DNA of 25,783 nt. Origin: Candidatus [Bacteroides] periocalifornicus. Lineage in GTDB: Bacteria; Bacteroidota; Bacteroidia; Bacteroidales; CAJPTX01. The stretch lies in the NCBI GenBank assembly GCA_001421095.1, contig LIIK01000035.1, positions 3,161 to 28,943 on the forward strand, written 5' to 3'. This document shows, one piece after another, positions 7,610-15,318 of the stretch. Both the position numbers and the translations under genes were made by a program. Position 1 is the stretch's first letter. Each line of letters begins with the position of its first letter. The notes beneath the pieces are model-generated. The model searched no databases, was not told the DNA's origin, and was given only the letters and a program-made list of their open reading frames with translations.

Positions 7610-7909
7610 TTAGCGCTTACCCTGGGGTTGCCCGCCATTCTTCACCTTGCCTGCGAGCATCTTGGAGGGTTTGAACGAGGGAACATTGTGCGCAGGAATC
7701 ACGATGGGCAGATCTTTCGATATATTACGAGCTACTTTTTCGGCTCGTGTGCGTACTACGAAGCTACCAAAACCCCGAAGGTATACGCTCTCGTTCCGTA
7801 CTAGGGCATTGCTTACGCTCTCCATGAAAGCCTCTACGGTCTTCAGCACCGATATCCGCTCTACGCCGGTCTTCTTCGCAATCTCGTTGATCAATTCTGC
7901 CTTTGTCAT
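7610..7909 (-). CDS. hup: HU-family DNA-binding protein
   Basis: A 99-residue nucleoid-associated protein of the HU/IHF family; it dimerises and bends DNA. The N-terminal helices (MTKAELINEIAKKTGVE) are typical. The signature YLRGFGSFVVRTRAEKVARNIS and the C-terminal VIPAHNVPSFKPSKML are both present. The tip of the beta-arm has DLPIVIPAHNVP in place of the enterobacterial NPQTG version, as is usual in Bacteroidota. The length is normal with a short glycine/lysine-rich tail. It is the first gene of the probable HU - 29-residue protein - rng unit and has its own -7 box 63 nt upstream of the start. Confidence 0.95.
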   Translation of the reverse strand: MTKAELINEIAKKTGVERISVLKTVEAFMESVSNALVRNESVYLRGFGSFVVRTRAEKVARNISKDLPIVIPAHNVPSFKPSKMLAGKVKNGGQPQGKR

Positions 7910-7972
7910 TTCCTTATAGTTAGTGTTATTCTAAGCCTTGGAAACCGTGGAATACGGATTCAATTCGCACCG

Positions 7973-7980
7973 CAAAGGTA
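7973..7980 (-). promoter_or_regulatory. -7 promoter box of the HU gene
   Basis: Minus-strand TACCTTTG, a perfect TAnnTTTG match, 63 nt before the HU ATG. The expected -33 TTG is not well conserved at 19 nt. It predicts a leader of roughly 58 nt. Confidence 0.6.
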
Positions 7981-8779
7981 ATACGTTTTTCTTAATCTAA
8001 CGCACTTCTGTCCGATTTTTCGGTATAATTAACGAATTTTCCCTACTACGCCCCCCCGATTACACCTCCCTGATACCGCGGAAGAAATGCGAATTGCTCT
8101 TCAGGAAACAGAGCCGCTCTTACCAGTAAATGAAAGGGTGAACGCTCGCGATGGCACTATGCTCAGCGCTCCCAGCTCTCCGACTGAATGCGGAATCGGC
8201 GGAGATGATGCGCATCTGCTGGGGTACTTTATTCGGGGGATCGAACAGGAAGGATGTCACTACACTCGATGCCGCTACTAGAATAATTAACGCCTGTAGC
8301 TTGATGGAATCACTATCTTCTCTGAGATTTTAAGCCCTAGGCTCAGGAAACTGGAAATTATTCAAGGCCTATTTGCACTTTTAATCCTGATTTTCAACGC
8401 ATCAATAACGTCCAGAACCTTACTCCCCACTCAACTCAGGGGGCAGGCAAAACCTGCGTGGTATAAGACCTCTGCAAAAATTATATAAACGACGCGGCAC
8501 GCCGCGTCGCTACAGTCTTCGAAAAATGGAAGTAATTGATTAAAAGCAATTTATTCGCAAGAAGAGGAACGCCCTCCTGTAAAAGATAGAACCCATGCGG
8601 GACTTTTACAGCGGTCTCGGTATGCTAGAGTGCCACGGCCACCGATGAATATACTTGATTGTTCAACCCCATTCAATCGCTAGCAGTGAACGAATAGCTT
8701 TGCAAATGGAGCAGATACGAGGATTTTGCAGTGGACTGGATGGTGGTAAGCCATTGTGTCGGGCTTCAGCAAAGGAGAT
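7981..8779. other. Gene-poor intergenic region
   Basis: About 800 bp with no supported gene on either strand. Two short plus-strand frames near 8087-8333 have no family resemblance. It contains the fourth GC-rich palindrome (8491-8513), a 13-mer shared with 12268-12280, and an inverted repeat (CTGTAAAAG at 8577-8585, CTTTTACAG at 8603-8611) with a 17-nt loop. It may hold remnants of degraded mobile DNA. Confidence 0.55.
8491..8513 (+). repeat. GC-rich dispersed palindrome, copy 4
   Basis: Perfect arms GACGCGGC and GCCGCGTC around AC, followed by GCTAC. It is preceded by TAAAC, as is the copy at 2781. Confidence 0.8.
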
Positions 8780-8809
8780 AAAAAAAAGCCTAGCCGTGAA
8801 GGCTAGGCT
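8780..8809 (-). terminator. Rho-independent terminator of the RRM protein gene
   Basis: On the minus strand a perfect 9-bp stem AGCCTAGCC / GGCTAGGCT with a 5-nt loop is followed by eight Ts. It lies about 90 bp past the RRM stop codon. Confidence 0.9.
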
Positions 8810-8898
8810 CTAAAGGTCAAAATTTTAGGACAAACCCACTCTATTCTGGACTACTCGCTAGAGTCACTCCTGAATAGTGAATGAATGTGGAATCTGTT

Positions 8899-9183
8899 TT
8901 AAAATTCGCGGTGATGGAAATCGCTGCGGTCGCTACGCTGTGGACGTTCCTGCGCGGGGTTGACCACAATGGCGCGCCCACCAACTTCTGAGCCGTTGAG
9001 CTGCTGTATAGCACGCTGAGCAGCCCCGTCGTCGGGCATTTCAACAAAACCGTAACCCTTGCTCCTACCTGTGGTCCGATCCTTAATGATACGAGCCTCA
9101 GCTACGTCCCCGAACTCCGAGAACAGGTCCTTCAATTCGCCCTCCTGCATTCTGTACGGAAGGCTTCCAACGAAAATGTTCAT
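8899..9183 (-). CDS. Single-RRM RNA-binding protein
   Basis: A 94-residue protein that is essentially one RNA-recognition motif: RNP2 is IFVGSL (3-8) and RNP1 is KGYGFVEM (42-49). A short polar tail follows (QERPQRSDRSDFHHREF). I place the start at the ATG at 9183, where the RRM begins and a promoter lies just upstream; an in-frame ATG at 9255 would lie upstream of that promoter. Such small RRM proteins are widespread in Bacteroidota, where some act as global post-transcriptional regulators in organisms that mostly lack Hfq. The aromatic residues of RNP1 needed for base stacking are intact. The gene has its own promoter and terminator and is monocistronic. RNA targets cannot be read from sequence. 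Confidence 0.93.
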   Translation of the reverse strand: MNIFVGSLPYRMQEGELKDLFSEFGDVAEARIIKDRTTGRSKGYGFVEMPDDGAAQRAIQQLNGSEVGGRAIVVNPAQERPQRSDRSDFHHREF

Positions 9184-9210
9184 GTATGAAACTGATGTTT
9201 TAATACGCCC

Positions 9211-9240
9211 CAAAGGTAGAGCCTTTTTCGGAAAGCGCAA
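9211..9240 (-). promoter_or_regulatory. Bacteroidota-type promoter of the RRM gene
   Basis: Minus-strand TACCTTTG (9211-9218) with TTG (9238-9240) exactly 19 nt upstream. This is the same spacing as the S9 peptidase promoter. It predicts a leader of roughly 20-25 nt. Confidence 0.75.
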
Positions 9241-9419
9241 GGCTTTTGGGTGCAAGGTGGATGAAAATTTATCGTATCTAATCCATCATAATACTGAAAA
9301 TCAGATTATTATTTAAGATCAATGGGTACAAAATAATTGGTGCTAAATCCCAAAAAGTCGTAGTAAAGTTGGCAAAAAAGCATTGCAACGGAGCGCTCTT
9401 TATAGCGAAATGCACCCTA

Positions 9420-10421
9420 CTAGTGGTGGGGGAGAATGATTCCTATCCTCGTCATTAGCCGGGCTACGCCCTCTCTTAGAGCAAGTGTTCGCATACACGC
9501 AGAGATTTCTGCCCGAACCTCTTCACTGCGCATAGCCTCTATAGCGTTGTGCAGGAGCGCGAATAGTTCTGGGGCCTCTCCCCGCAGCACAAAAGGGGCA
9601 AAATGGGCAGCTCGCCAAGCAGCGATATCGCCAGCCTGATTATCTACCAAAGCGATGGGTATTATTGGCGTAGCCTGGCTTAACACCTCATAGGCTGTCT
9701 GTCCCAACCCGCAAACCACCAGATCGGCCTCCCGCATACGCATTCGCATTGCCGAAGAATCGAGCCGTCCTACGTAGGTGAGATTAGGCAAATCTACCGG
9801 TGCTTTCGACTGCTCTAGGCTGGTGGCATAGAACTGCAAATCGGGAAAAGACTGCGCCAACCGGGTGGCCAAGTACGCAAAATGCGATGAGGTTTCGCCC
9901 CCGCCGAGCGTGACAAAGACCTCCCTTAATACCCCGATTTCCCGAGGAGGTAGGGGATTGCAAAAAGCGGGACGCAGCACTGCGTAGCTGAGTCCCAAGA
10001 GCGCTTTCGGATACCCACGCCAGCCCGTAGGTGGATGCTGCTCCAAGCCTAAGCTCCAGTCCACAACCCAAGCATTTCGGTAGTGGAAGTGGTGAAAATC
10101 GTCAATAAAAAGGAGATTGCCCGCTTGCGATTCCAGAAGATCGACCATTGGCTGGTCTACCCGGTAGGAATCTACCACTACAAAATCGACAGCGCTTAAT
10201 GCTTGGCACACGACGCGTAGGTTTTCTACCCAGCGCCGTATTTGCACTTGGCATTTTTTTAAATCCTGAGTACTCAGCAGGCCGAGCTCCTTTCTGGTGC
10301 TATCAACGTACACGGTTGGAGTACACCCTTGCTCGGCTAACCACGAGGCCAAGGCGCAGCACCGTGTAAGATGCCCCTGTCCTACACTTGGCGAGTAATC
10401 TGTGAAGATTGCAACCCGCAT
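9420..10421 (-). CDS. pseG: PseG/SpsG-like nucleotide-sugar hydrolase or glycosyltransferase-like protein
   Basis: A 333-residue GT-B fold protein resembling PseG, which removes UDP from a diacetamido-trideoxy-altrose in pseudaminic acid synthesis. The N-terminal motif VGQGHLTRC places a histidine at residue 17, the position of the catalytic His17 in Campylobacter PseG. A central VVVDSYRVD, the FVTLGGGE strand of the nucleotide-binding half, and the CGLGQTAYEVL motif also fit. No other pseudaminic or legionaminic acid genes (pseB, C, H, I, F) are in the window, so the assignment to that pathway is tentative. It could act on another nucleotide sugar in glycan synthesis. It follows lnt by 80 bp with no visible promoter box and is probably co-transcribed with it. 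Confidence 0.75.
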   Translation of the reverse strand: MRVAIFTDYSPSVGQGHLTRCCALASWLAEQGCTPTVYVDSTRKELGLLSTQDLKKCQVQIRRWVENLRVVCQALSAVDFVVVDSYRVDQPMVDLLESQAGNLLFIDDFHHFHYRNAWVVDWSLGLEQHPPTGWRGYPKALLGLSYAVLRPAFCNPLPPREIGVLREVFVTLGGGETSSHFAYLATRLAQSFPDLQFYATSLEQSKAPVDLPNLTYVGRLDSSAMRMRMREADLVVCGLGQTAYEVLSQATPIIPIALVDNQAGDIAAWRAAHFAPFVLRGEAPELFALLHNAIEAMRSEEVRAEISACMRTLALREGVARLMTRIGIILPHH

Positions 10422-10501
10422 AACAGTTTTTTACAATGCTTGAGTGTCACATCAGAAACTGCACAAAAGCACGGGGACCTTAAGCTACAAATCAACAGCA
10501 A

Positions 10502-12223
10502 TCAGACCTTGGCGTTTGGGCTTCGCCCCCAGGCTTTCCTGCTAACAAACGTCTGTACAACAAGGTATAACACCAGCAGTGCGCTAATACCCGTAGCCAG
10601 ACGTCCCAGATAATCGCCATGCAGGGCGTAAAAGGTAAGTCGACTTTGCAGTGAAATATTTCCCCTCAGCGCACCTCGCTTCCACCAACCGAGCCTGTTG
10701 GCAATGCGACCTGCAGGAGTAATAATCGCCGATATGCCGGTATTTGCCGAACGAACCATCCAGCGACGAAGCTCTATACAGCGAAGTTGGGAGTAGGTGA
10801 GAAGCTGGCGATACCCCGGGGTGTTGCCCCACCAAGCATCATTGGTAATCACCACAAGCGCCTTAGCCCCCTTGCGCACGTACTCGGTACAGAATTCACC
10901 AAAGGCTGACTCGTAGCAGATAATGGGTGCAACGCTGCCGCCTACATGCAGCGGGAATACCGTCCGTTCTGATGCAGTTCCCAGAGTGCCTGTAATACCC
11001 CCTAGATTTAAGCTTAAGGAATTCAAAAGTTTAAGATACTTTGGATAGGGGAGCATCTCTACCCCCACCACAAGTTTCGATTTGATGTACATCTGGTAGG
11101 TATCAGACGTATCTAGAAGCAAGGCGACATTGTAAGCATCATATGAACCCGTGGCTTGCGAGAACGAACGGGCTGTGGGGGGTGGCTCTTCACCCGCAGG
11201 GTAGTAACGTAGCGCATCAGCCCCTGTGATCCACTGGCAACCAGGGTGTCGTGAAAGGAATTCTCTGAGCGGCAGCACTTGGGAGTCAGCCATAATCTCG
11301 GTAAGCCACATGGGAACAGGAAGCGAGGTCTCTGGCGATACTACCATCTGGGTAGTAGAGGTAGTGGCTGAATCGGCTAGGTGAACCATAAGCTCAGCCT
11401 GCTCCACCGCACCCATACCCTCGAATTTCTCGTTCCAAGGGTCGATTCTCGGTTGGATAGCCACTACTTCCAGCTGCTCAACACCCTCCTGGTCATGGTA
11501 TGTAGCTAAGAGGATGGCTGACAATGCCATGGGGGTAAACAGCACCAGCCCCCACAGAAGCAAGAGGGAAATCTTGATGCGTACCGACTCCGTAGGGATC
11601 CTTACTACCTGGGCTTCATTCCCACTGCCCTCTTTTGCCCGAGATGCCTTGCTTGCAGTAGAATTTAATCCTCTGAAAGCTCGCAGTGCGGCGAATAACG
11701 CCCCGTTGGCCAGTATAATCCAAAGGCTTCCACCCAGCACTCCAGTATACTCATACCACTGGACTATTGGGGTAACCGTACCTAAGGAGTTGCCCAACGT
11801 GAGCCAGGGCCAGGCTATCTCTGAATTGTGAAAGAAGTACTCAAAGGCCAACCAGGTTGCCATGAATACCAGAAAGGCTGTTCCCCACCCTTTTACCCTC
11901 CACGCCCATAGCGGTAGCAGCAGCATGAGTGCCATGAGCGCCGCCATTACGAATACCGCTCCTAGCATCCCGCCTACCGTGGCGCCAGCAATCCACCATA
12001 CAGAGGCGAAATTCCACACGATGGTACTCAGGTAAAGGTAAAGATAGCTCTTTTTGTAGCTAACCTTATCCTCTAATAGCCGTTCCCAAAGCATAAACCA
12101 CGGCAATAATGCCAATGGGAGTGTAATAGGACAAGCAAGCGTCCAGGGTACTGCTAGCAATAGGCCGCCTAAAATGGCCAAAATCCACTTACGCCCGAAT
12201 AGCCGTAAAATCGCAGTTTTCAT
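10502..12223 (-). CDS. lnt: Apolipoprotein N-acyltransferase
   Basis: A 573-residue inner-membrane enzyme that adds the third acyl chain to the N-terminal cysteine of lipoproteins. I place the start at the ATG at 12223, because the 45 in-frame upstream codons read unlike protein and overlap likely promoter sequence. Several membrane segments occupy residues about 12-240. The nitrilase-like domain (about 250-515) shows the triad Glu298 (VVSPETS), Lys381 (YIKSKLVVG) and Cys436 (PIICYESAFGE), and a final membrane segment lies near 545-560. A TATCTTTG box ends only 4 nt before this ATG, so translation may be leaderless, or transcription may start at the further box at 12356. Lnt is somewhat longer here than the enterobacterial enzyme, as I would expect in Bacteroidota. 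Confidence 0.94.
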   Translation of the reverse strand: MKTAILRLFGRKWILAILGGLLLAVPWTLACPITLPLALLPWFMLWERLLEDKVSYKKSYLYLYLSTIVWNFASVWWIAGATVGGMLGAVFVMAALMALMLLLPLWAWRVKGWGTAFLVFMATWLAFEYFFHNSEIAWPWLTLGNSLGTVTPIVQWYEYTGVLGGSLWIILANGALFAALRAFRGLNSTASKASRAKEGSGNEAQVVRIPTESVRIKISLLLLWGLVLFTPMALSAILLATYHDQEGVEQLEVVAIQPRIDPWNEKFEGMGAVEQAELMVHLADSATTSTTQMVVSPETSLPVPMWLTEIMADSQVLPLREFLSRHPGCQWITGADALRYYPAGEEPPPTARSFSQATGSYDAYNVALLLDTSDTYQMYIKSKLVVGVEMLPYPKYLKLLNSLSLNLGGITGTLGTASERTVFPLHVGGSVAPIICYESAFGEFCTEYVRKGAKALVVITNDAWWGNTPGYRQLLTYSQLRCIELRRWMVRSANTGISAIITPAGRIANRLGWWKRGALRGNISLQSRLTFYALHGDYLGRLATGISALLVLYLVVQTFVSRKAWGRSPNAKV

Positions 12224-12227
12224 GCAG

Positions 12228-12235
12228 CAAAGATA
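12228..12235 (-). promoter_or_regulatory. -7-like box immediately before lnt
   Basis: Minus-strand TATCTTTG, a perfect TAnnTTTG match, ends 4 nt before the lnt ATG. A transcript from it would be leaderless or nearly so. The -33 position is weak (TAG in place of TTG). Confidence 0.45.
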
Positions 12236-12327
12236 GTTCTTTTCTCGCGTTTTGCTACACCCATATGAGACCTCTGCAAACGTCCTGTATGGGTTCAATC
12301 GTTTATATCGCTGCCCAGTAAAATGGC

Positions 12328-12363
12328 TACCTTTGCCCATTGCCCATTTTTTACGCAAAGGTA
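12328..12363. promoter_or_regulatory. Facing pair of TACCTTTG boxes (9-bp inverted repeat)
   Basis: TACCTTTGC on the plus strand (12328-12336) and its exact complement GCAAAGGTA (12355-12363) are separated by 18 nt. Each half is a perfect -7 box, pointing toward the other. The minus-strand box could drive lnt. The plus-strand box could drive a short RNA ending at the terminator near 12413. Confidence 0.45.
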
Positions 12364-12372
12364 AAGGTAACC

Positions 12373-12413
12373 AAAAGGGCTGACACTTCGCATAAGGTGT
12401 CAGCCCTTTTTTT
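12373..12413. terminator. Bidirectional terminator after batE
   Basis: The stem GGGCTGACAC / GTGTCAGCCC (12377-12386 and 12397-12406) extends by AAAA/TTTT. Seven Ts follow on the plus strand and four on the minus strand. It lies 44 bp beyond the batE stop codon and should end the bat transcript. The better T-tract faces plus-strand transcripts. Confidence 0.8.
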
Positions 12414-12456
12414 CATGGTCCCAAAAGTTTTACCAGACAGCAATAATCAGAAATAG

Positions 12457-13413
12457 CTAGATCTTCTCTACTTCATTTCGTTGTAACCAGCCCCGATGGC
12501 CATCGGGTACCGCAACCTCCAACCACTCTCCAAGCTGATCTAGAACCTGCACCTTCGTACCCGCATGTAGGAGGAAGAGATCCTTTCCACCCGATGAGGG
12601 TTCACCTTTCACCGAAACCACTGAGGGCATCACTACGGCAGCATTGAAGCTGTTCATCTGCCTTGCTGCAACACGGCCGAGGGTGAAGGATAACAGTGTT
12701 ACCACCAATCCGAAAAGTCCAACGATAAGCGAGAGAATCCACACCCTCCGATTACGCAGGAAGCGCATTGCCAGCACCGCAGCCAAGAGCACCGCCACTG
12801 ACACAAGGGCTAATACACCCCAGCCTATAGGACTGAGAATGTGGTAAAAACCTCTAAACCAACGTAATACCAGTAAATCCCGAGGCGGGCTAACTCTGTC
12901 CACTGTAAAAGTACGGGCTAACTCCAGATTGAACCTAGCATCCTCATAGTTTGGACTATACTTGAGCGCCCTTTCGTAATTGAGTATCGCTCGCGCGTAA
13001 TTTCTCATTCGAAAGTAGGCATTCCCGAGATTGTAGTAGAGCTGTGGGGAGACCAATGCGCTATTCTGGCTCAAGAGATGCTGGTAGGCCAATGCAGCAC
13101 TATCATACTGCCCGCGCTCATACATCCCGTTAGCCTGGGAGAATGTCCATGAGCCAGCCCCCCCCTTCCCCCCATTAGCATCCGCACCAATATCCAGCAC
13201 TCCTACAGGTTCAGATGCCCCAGAGTCTAGTTGCACAGTCTGGGTTGTAGACATCGGCAAAGAATCTTGCAATCCTTGGGCTTTACCGCTTACCGCCCCC
13301 CCCAGAAAGGCCGTGGAGAATACGGTTGCAAGTACCACCCGTTGCAATAAAGCCCTGCAGCCAATGCCCATGTAGCTAGCCATCATCACTCTATATAAAC
13401 TGCTCAATACCAT
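12457..13413 (-). CDS. batE: BatE: TPR and SH3-domain membrane protein of the Bat cluster
   Basis: The last gene of the moxR-bat operon, about 318 residues. An N-terminal hydrophobic segment, probably a signal anchor or signal peptide, is followed by TPR-like repeats at about 95-170 (ANGMYERGQYDSAALAYQHLL, YYNLGNAYFRMRNYARAILNYERALKYSP). Two membrane segments lie near 195-250 and a C-terminal bacterial SH3-like domain near 265-315 (VLDQLGEWLEVAVPDGHRGWL). Its stop is followed by a strong terminator. The batD stop overlaps this start as TGATG, indicating translational coupling; a GTG one codon upstream is an alternative. In Bacteroides fragilis the bat genes were linked to aerotolerance; the biochemical role remains uncertain. 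TPR and SH3 modules suggest a scaffold for the vWA proteins. Confidence 0.9.
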   Translation of the reverse strand: MVLSSLYRVMMASYMGIGCRALLQRVVLATVFSTAFLGGAVSGKAQGLQDSLPMSTTQTVQLDSGASEPVGVLDIGADANGGKGGAGSWTFSQANGMYERGQYDSAALAYQHLLSQNSALVSPQLYYNLGNAYFRMRNYARAILNYERALKYSPNYEDARFNLELARTFTVDRVSPPRDLLVLRWFRGFYHILSPIGWGVLALVSVAVLLAAVLAMRFLRNRRVWILSLIVGLFGLVVTLLSFTLGRVAARQMNSFNAAVVMPSVVSVKGEPSSGGKDLFLLHAGTKVQVLDQLGEWLEVAVPDGHRGWLQRNEVEKI

Positions 13414-15293
13414 CACTTTCTACTATTCAGCCACTTCTCTAGTCCCGAAATCGTTTCAGAGGCCCTACGGTAGAGATCCTCTTTAGACACGCTGTTCTCT
13501 TGGGGGGCATACTGTGCGTACTCGCTATCACGCAGCAATTCATACACAGCCTGCGTATTCGATTCTGGTACTTGGAGTTCAGCCAGCCTTGCCCGTACCG
13601 CATCAGCCGAAAGGTCTGCCGTTTCAATCGAGAGCTTATCGCTTAGGTAGCCCCAGGTAGCACGCAGTAGCTCATTGTAGAAGCTGGGATCATTGGCTTC
13701 GAGTAACACCTTGGCGCGCCGCAATCGTTTCCGCACTATACCACCTGCACGCCGCCCCTTGGCCAGCGCTACGTTACCCAGTAGTTTCTCACGCTTGCGT
13801 AAAAGGACGAAAGACGCCGCGAAAAGCAGCACCAGAACTAGGAGCAGCACCCACCAGAGCAATCCGCCTACAAAGCTATACCCCACCACCATATAGCTGG
13901 GAGTTCCTAGGAAAATATGCCGTATGTCTTCCCCCAGATACTTCACATCCTCCTTGCTCACTGTAGTCGTAACCCTCGTTGCCGACTGCACGCTATCTGC
14001 CCTCACAGTCAGCGTAAAAGCCTCGGTGGCCACGCTCTTATAAGCTTTGGCAGCAGGATCGAAATAGGCCATCTCATAGCTCGGGATCTGTAGCTGACCA
14101 GGGGCGCGGGGTATCATTACATACTCGTAAGTTATGCTTCCAGACTGCCCATCATCGCGCAATGCTACATTTTCGTTCACCTTGGGCTCGAAGACCTCTA
14201 CCGAATTCGGAAGGTTCAGCTCTGGTTTCTGTAGCAGCTGGAGATTCCCCTTGCCGGTTATTATCAGCTTGTAGGTAATGGGCTCATTGGCCGACACCTC
14301 AGTTTGGTCTACACTGGCCTTAACCGTAAAATTCCCCACTCCGCCAGTAAACAATGCCGGCTTGCCTTCAGGTAGCGGCTTTACCTTTACGGTCTGCCGT
14401 GGGCTTTCGGCCACCGCTTGGGCCGCTCGATAGCTACCCATGAATTCATCCCAAAAGGACTGAGATTCTGCCCGAACCCTATACTGCACCTCTATCCGCA
14501 TAGGGTCTATCTGGAGCTCTCCGCTCTTCTGGGGGAAAAGCACGTATTTCTTGATCACCCCCATATTGTACTCCCGCCCATTGTGGGTAACCCGCTGTAG
14601 GTTAATTTGGTTGGGGGTTTCAAGCTCTTTAGTCCAAAACCCTTTGAAATCGGGGAGTTTAACATCATCAAACCCCACGATGTCGAGGCGCGTATACAGC
14701 CTCAGGGTGGCGAGTATAGGCTCTCCCTGGTATACCTCGTTACGGCTGAGCTGCACGGCCACGAAAAAATCCTTTGACGGGTTGACAGCGCCCCTTGTCG
14801 TCTGCCTGCTACTGCGTGGGTTACCAGCACTGCCAGCCGAAGAACTCTCATCAGAATCACCCTCGGCATCGGCCTGTAGCACCTCCAGCGTATAGGGCGA
14901 ACTCTCTAGCCGCTCGCCATCTATAACTACAGAGGCCGCAGGTATGGTGTAGGTTCCCGGCGAGTTAATCCTACACACAAAGCTGTACATGTAGGTCTCA
15001 GACTGCATCACCGAGCCGTTTGTAATCTGCACACTCCGCGATGTGCTCATTGAAGGCCCAGCCAGCACTTGAATCTGCCCCCACACGGGTTGACGGAATT
15101 CGGAACTCTTACCGTTGGCCCGAAATGTTACCTGAAACTGCTGCCCAGGGTAGACCTGTGACGGAGCTATAACCCTTAGAGAGTAGGGTTCTTTGGCACG
15201 TAAACAAGCGCCTGGCAGAGCGATAATCGCGAATACGACCATCGCTATCGCATTACATACCCATTTATTCCACATAATACCCTTGCACCTCAT
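13413..15293 (-). CDS. batD: BatD: periplasmic multidomain Bat protein
   Basis: A 626-residue protein with an N-terminal signal sequence (cleavage near ACLRA). A long periplasmic part of repeated beta-sandwich modules follows; one visible module begins GNFTVKASVDQTEVSANEPITYKLIITGKGNL. A single membrane helix lies at about 470-500, before a basic cytoplasmic tail of about 125 residues. The topology fits BatD, which is thought to work with BatA and BatB at the membrane. Met7 (at 15275) is an alternative start giving a tidier signal peptide. It overlaps batE by one base and lies 25 bp after batC. No catalytic motif is visible. Confidence 0.9.
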   Translation of the reverse strand: MRCKGIMWNKWVCNAIAMVVFAIIALPGACLRAKEPYSLRVIAPSQVYPGQQFQVTFRANGKSSEFRQPVWGQIQVLAGPSMSTSRSVQITNGSVMQSETYMYSFVCRINSPGTYTIPAASVVIDGERLESSPYTLEVLQADAEGDSDESSSAGSAGNPRSSRQTTRGAVNPSKDFFVAVQLSRNEVYQGEPILATLRLYTRLDIVGFDDVKLPDFKGFWTKELETPNQINLQRVTHNGREYNMGVIKKYVLFPQKSGELQIDPMRIEVQYRVRAESQSFWDEFMGSYRAAQAVAESPRQTVKVKPLPEGKPALFTGGVGNFTVKASVDQTEVSANEPITYKLIITGKGNLQLLQKPELNLPNSVEVFEPKVNENVALRDDGQSGSITYEYVMIPRAPGQLQIPSYEMAYFDPAAKAYKSVATEAFTLTVRADSVQSATRVTTTVSKEDVKYLGEDIRHIFLGTPSYMVVGYSFVGGLLWWVLLLVLVLLFAASFVLLRKREKLLGNVALAKGRRAGGIVRKRLRRAKVLLEANDPSFYNELLRATWGYLSDKLSIETADLSADAVRARLAELQVPESNTQAVYELLRDSEYAQYAPQENSVSKEDLYRRASETISGLEKWLNSRK

Positions 15294-15318
15294 AGTCCCA
15301 ATTCTGGATCAAGCCCCT

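Noticed and set aside
8087..8333. Short plus-strand frames in the gap upstream of HU
   Set aside because: They show no family resemblance or ribosome-binding site, and two overlapping frames are equally open.
6925..8898. tRNA, tmRNA, RNase P RNA or SRP RNA genes in the two larger gaps
   Set aside because: I looked for their conserved core motifs and cloverleaf-like arms and saw none.
9184..9255. N-terminal 24-codon extension of the RRM protein
   Set aside because: The canonical start MNIFVGSL is at 9183, and the best promoter lies inside the extension.
12224..12358. N-terminal 45-codon extension of Lnt
   Set aside because: The extension is Arg/Lys/Cys-rich without membrane or signal character, and it overlaps promoter-like boxes; the usual Lnt start fits the ATG at 12223.
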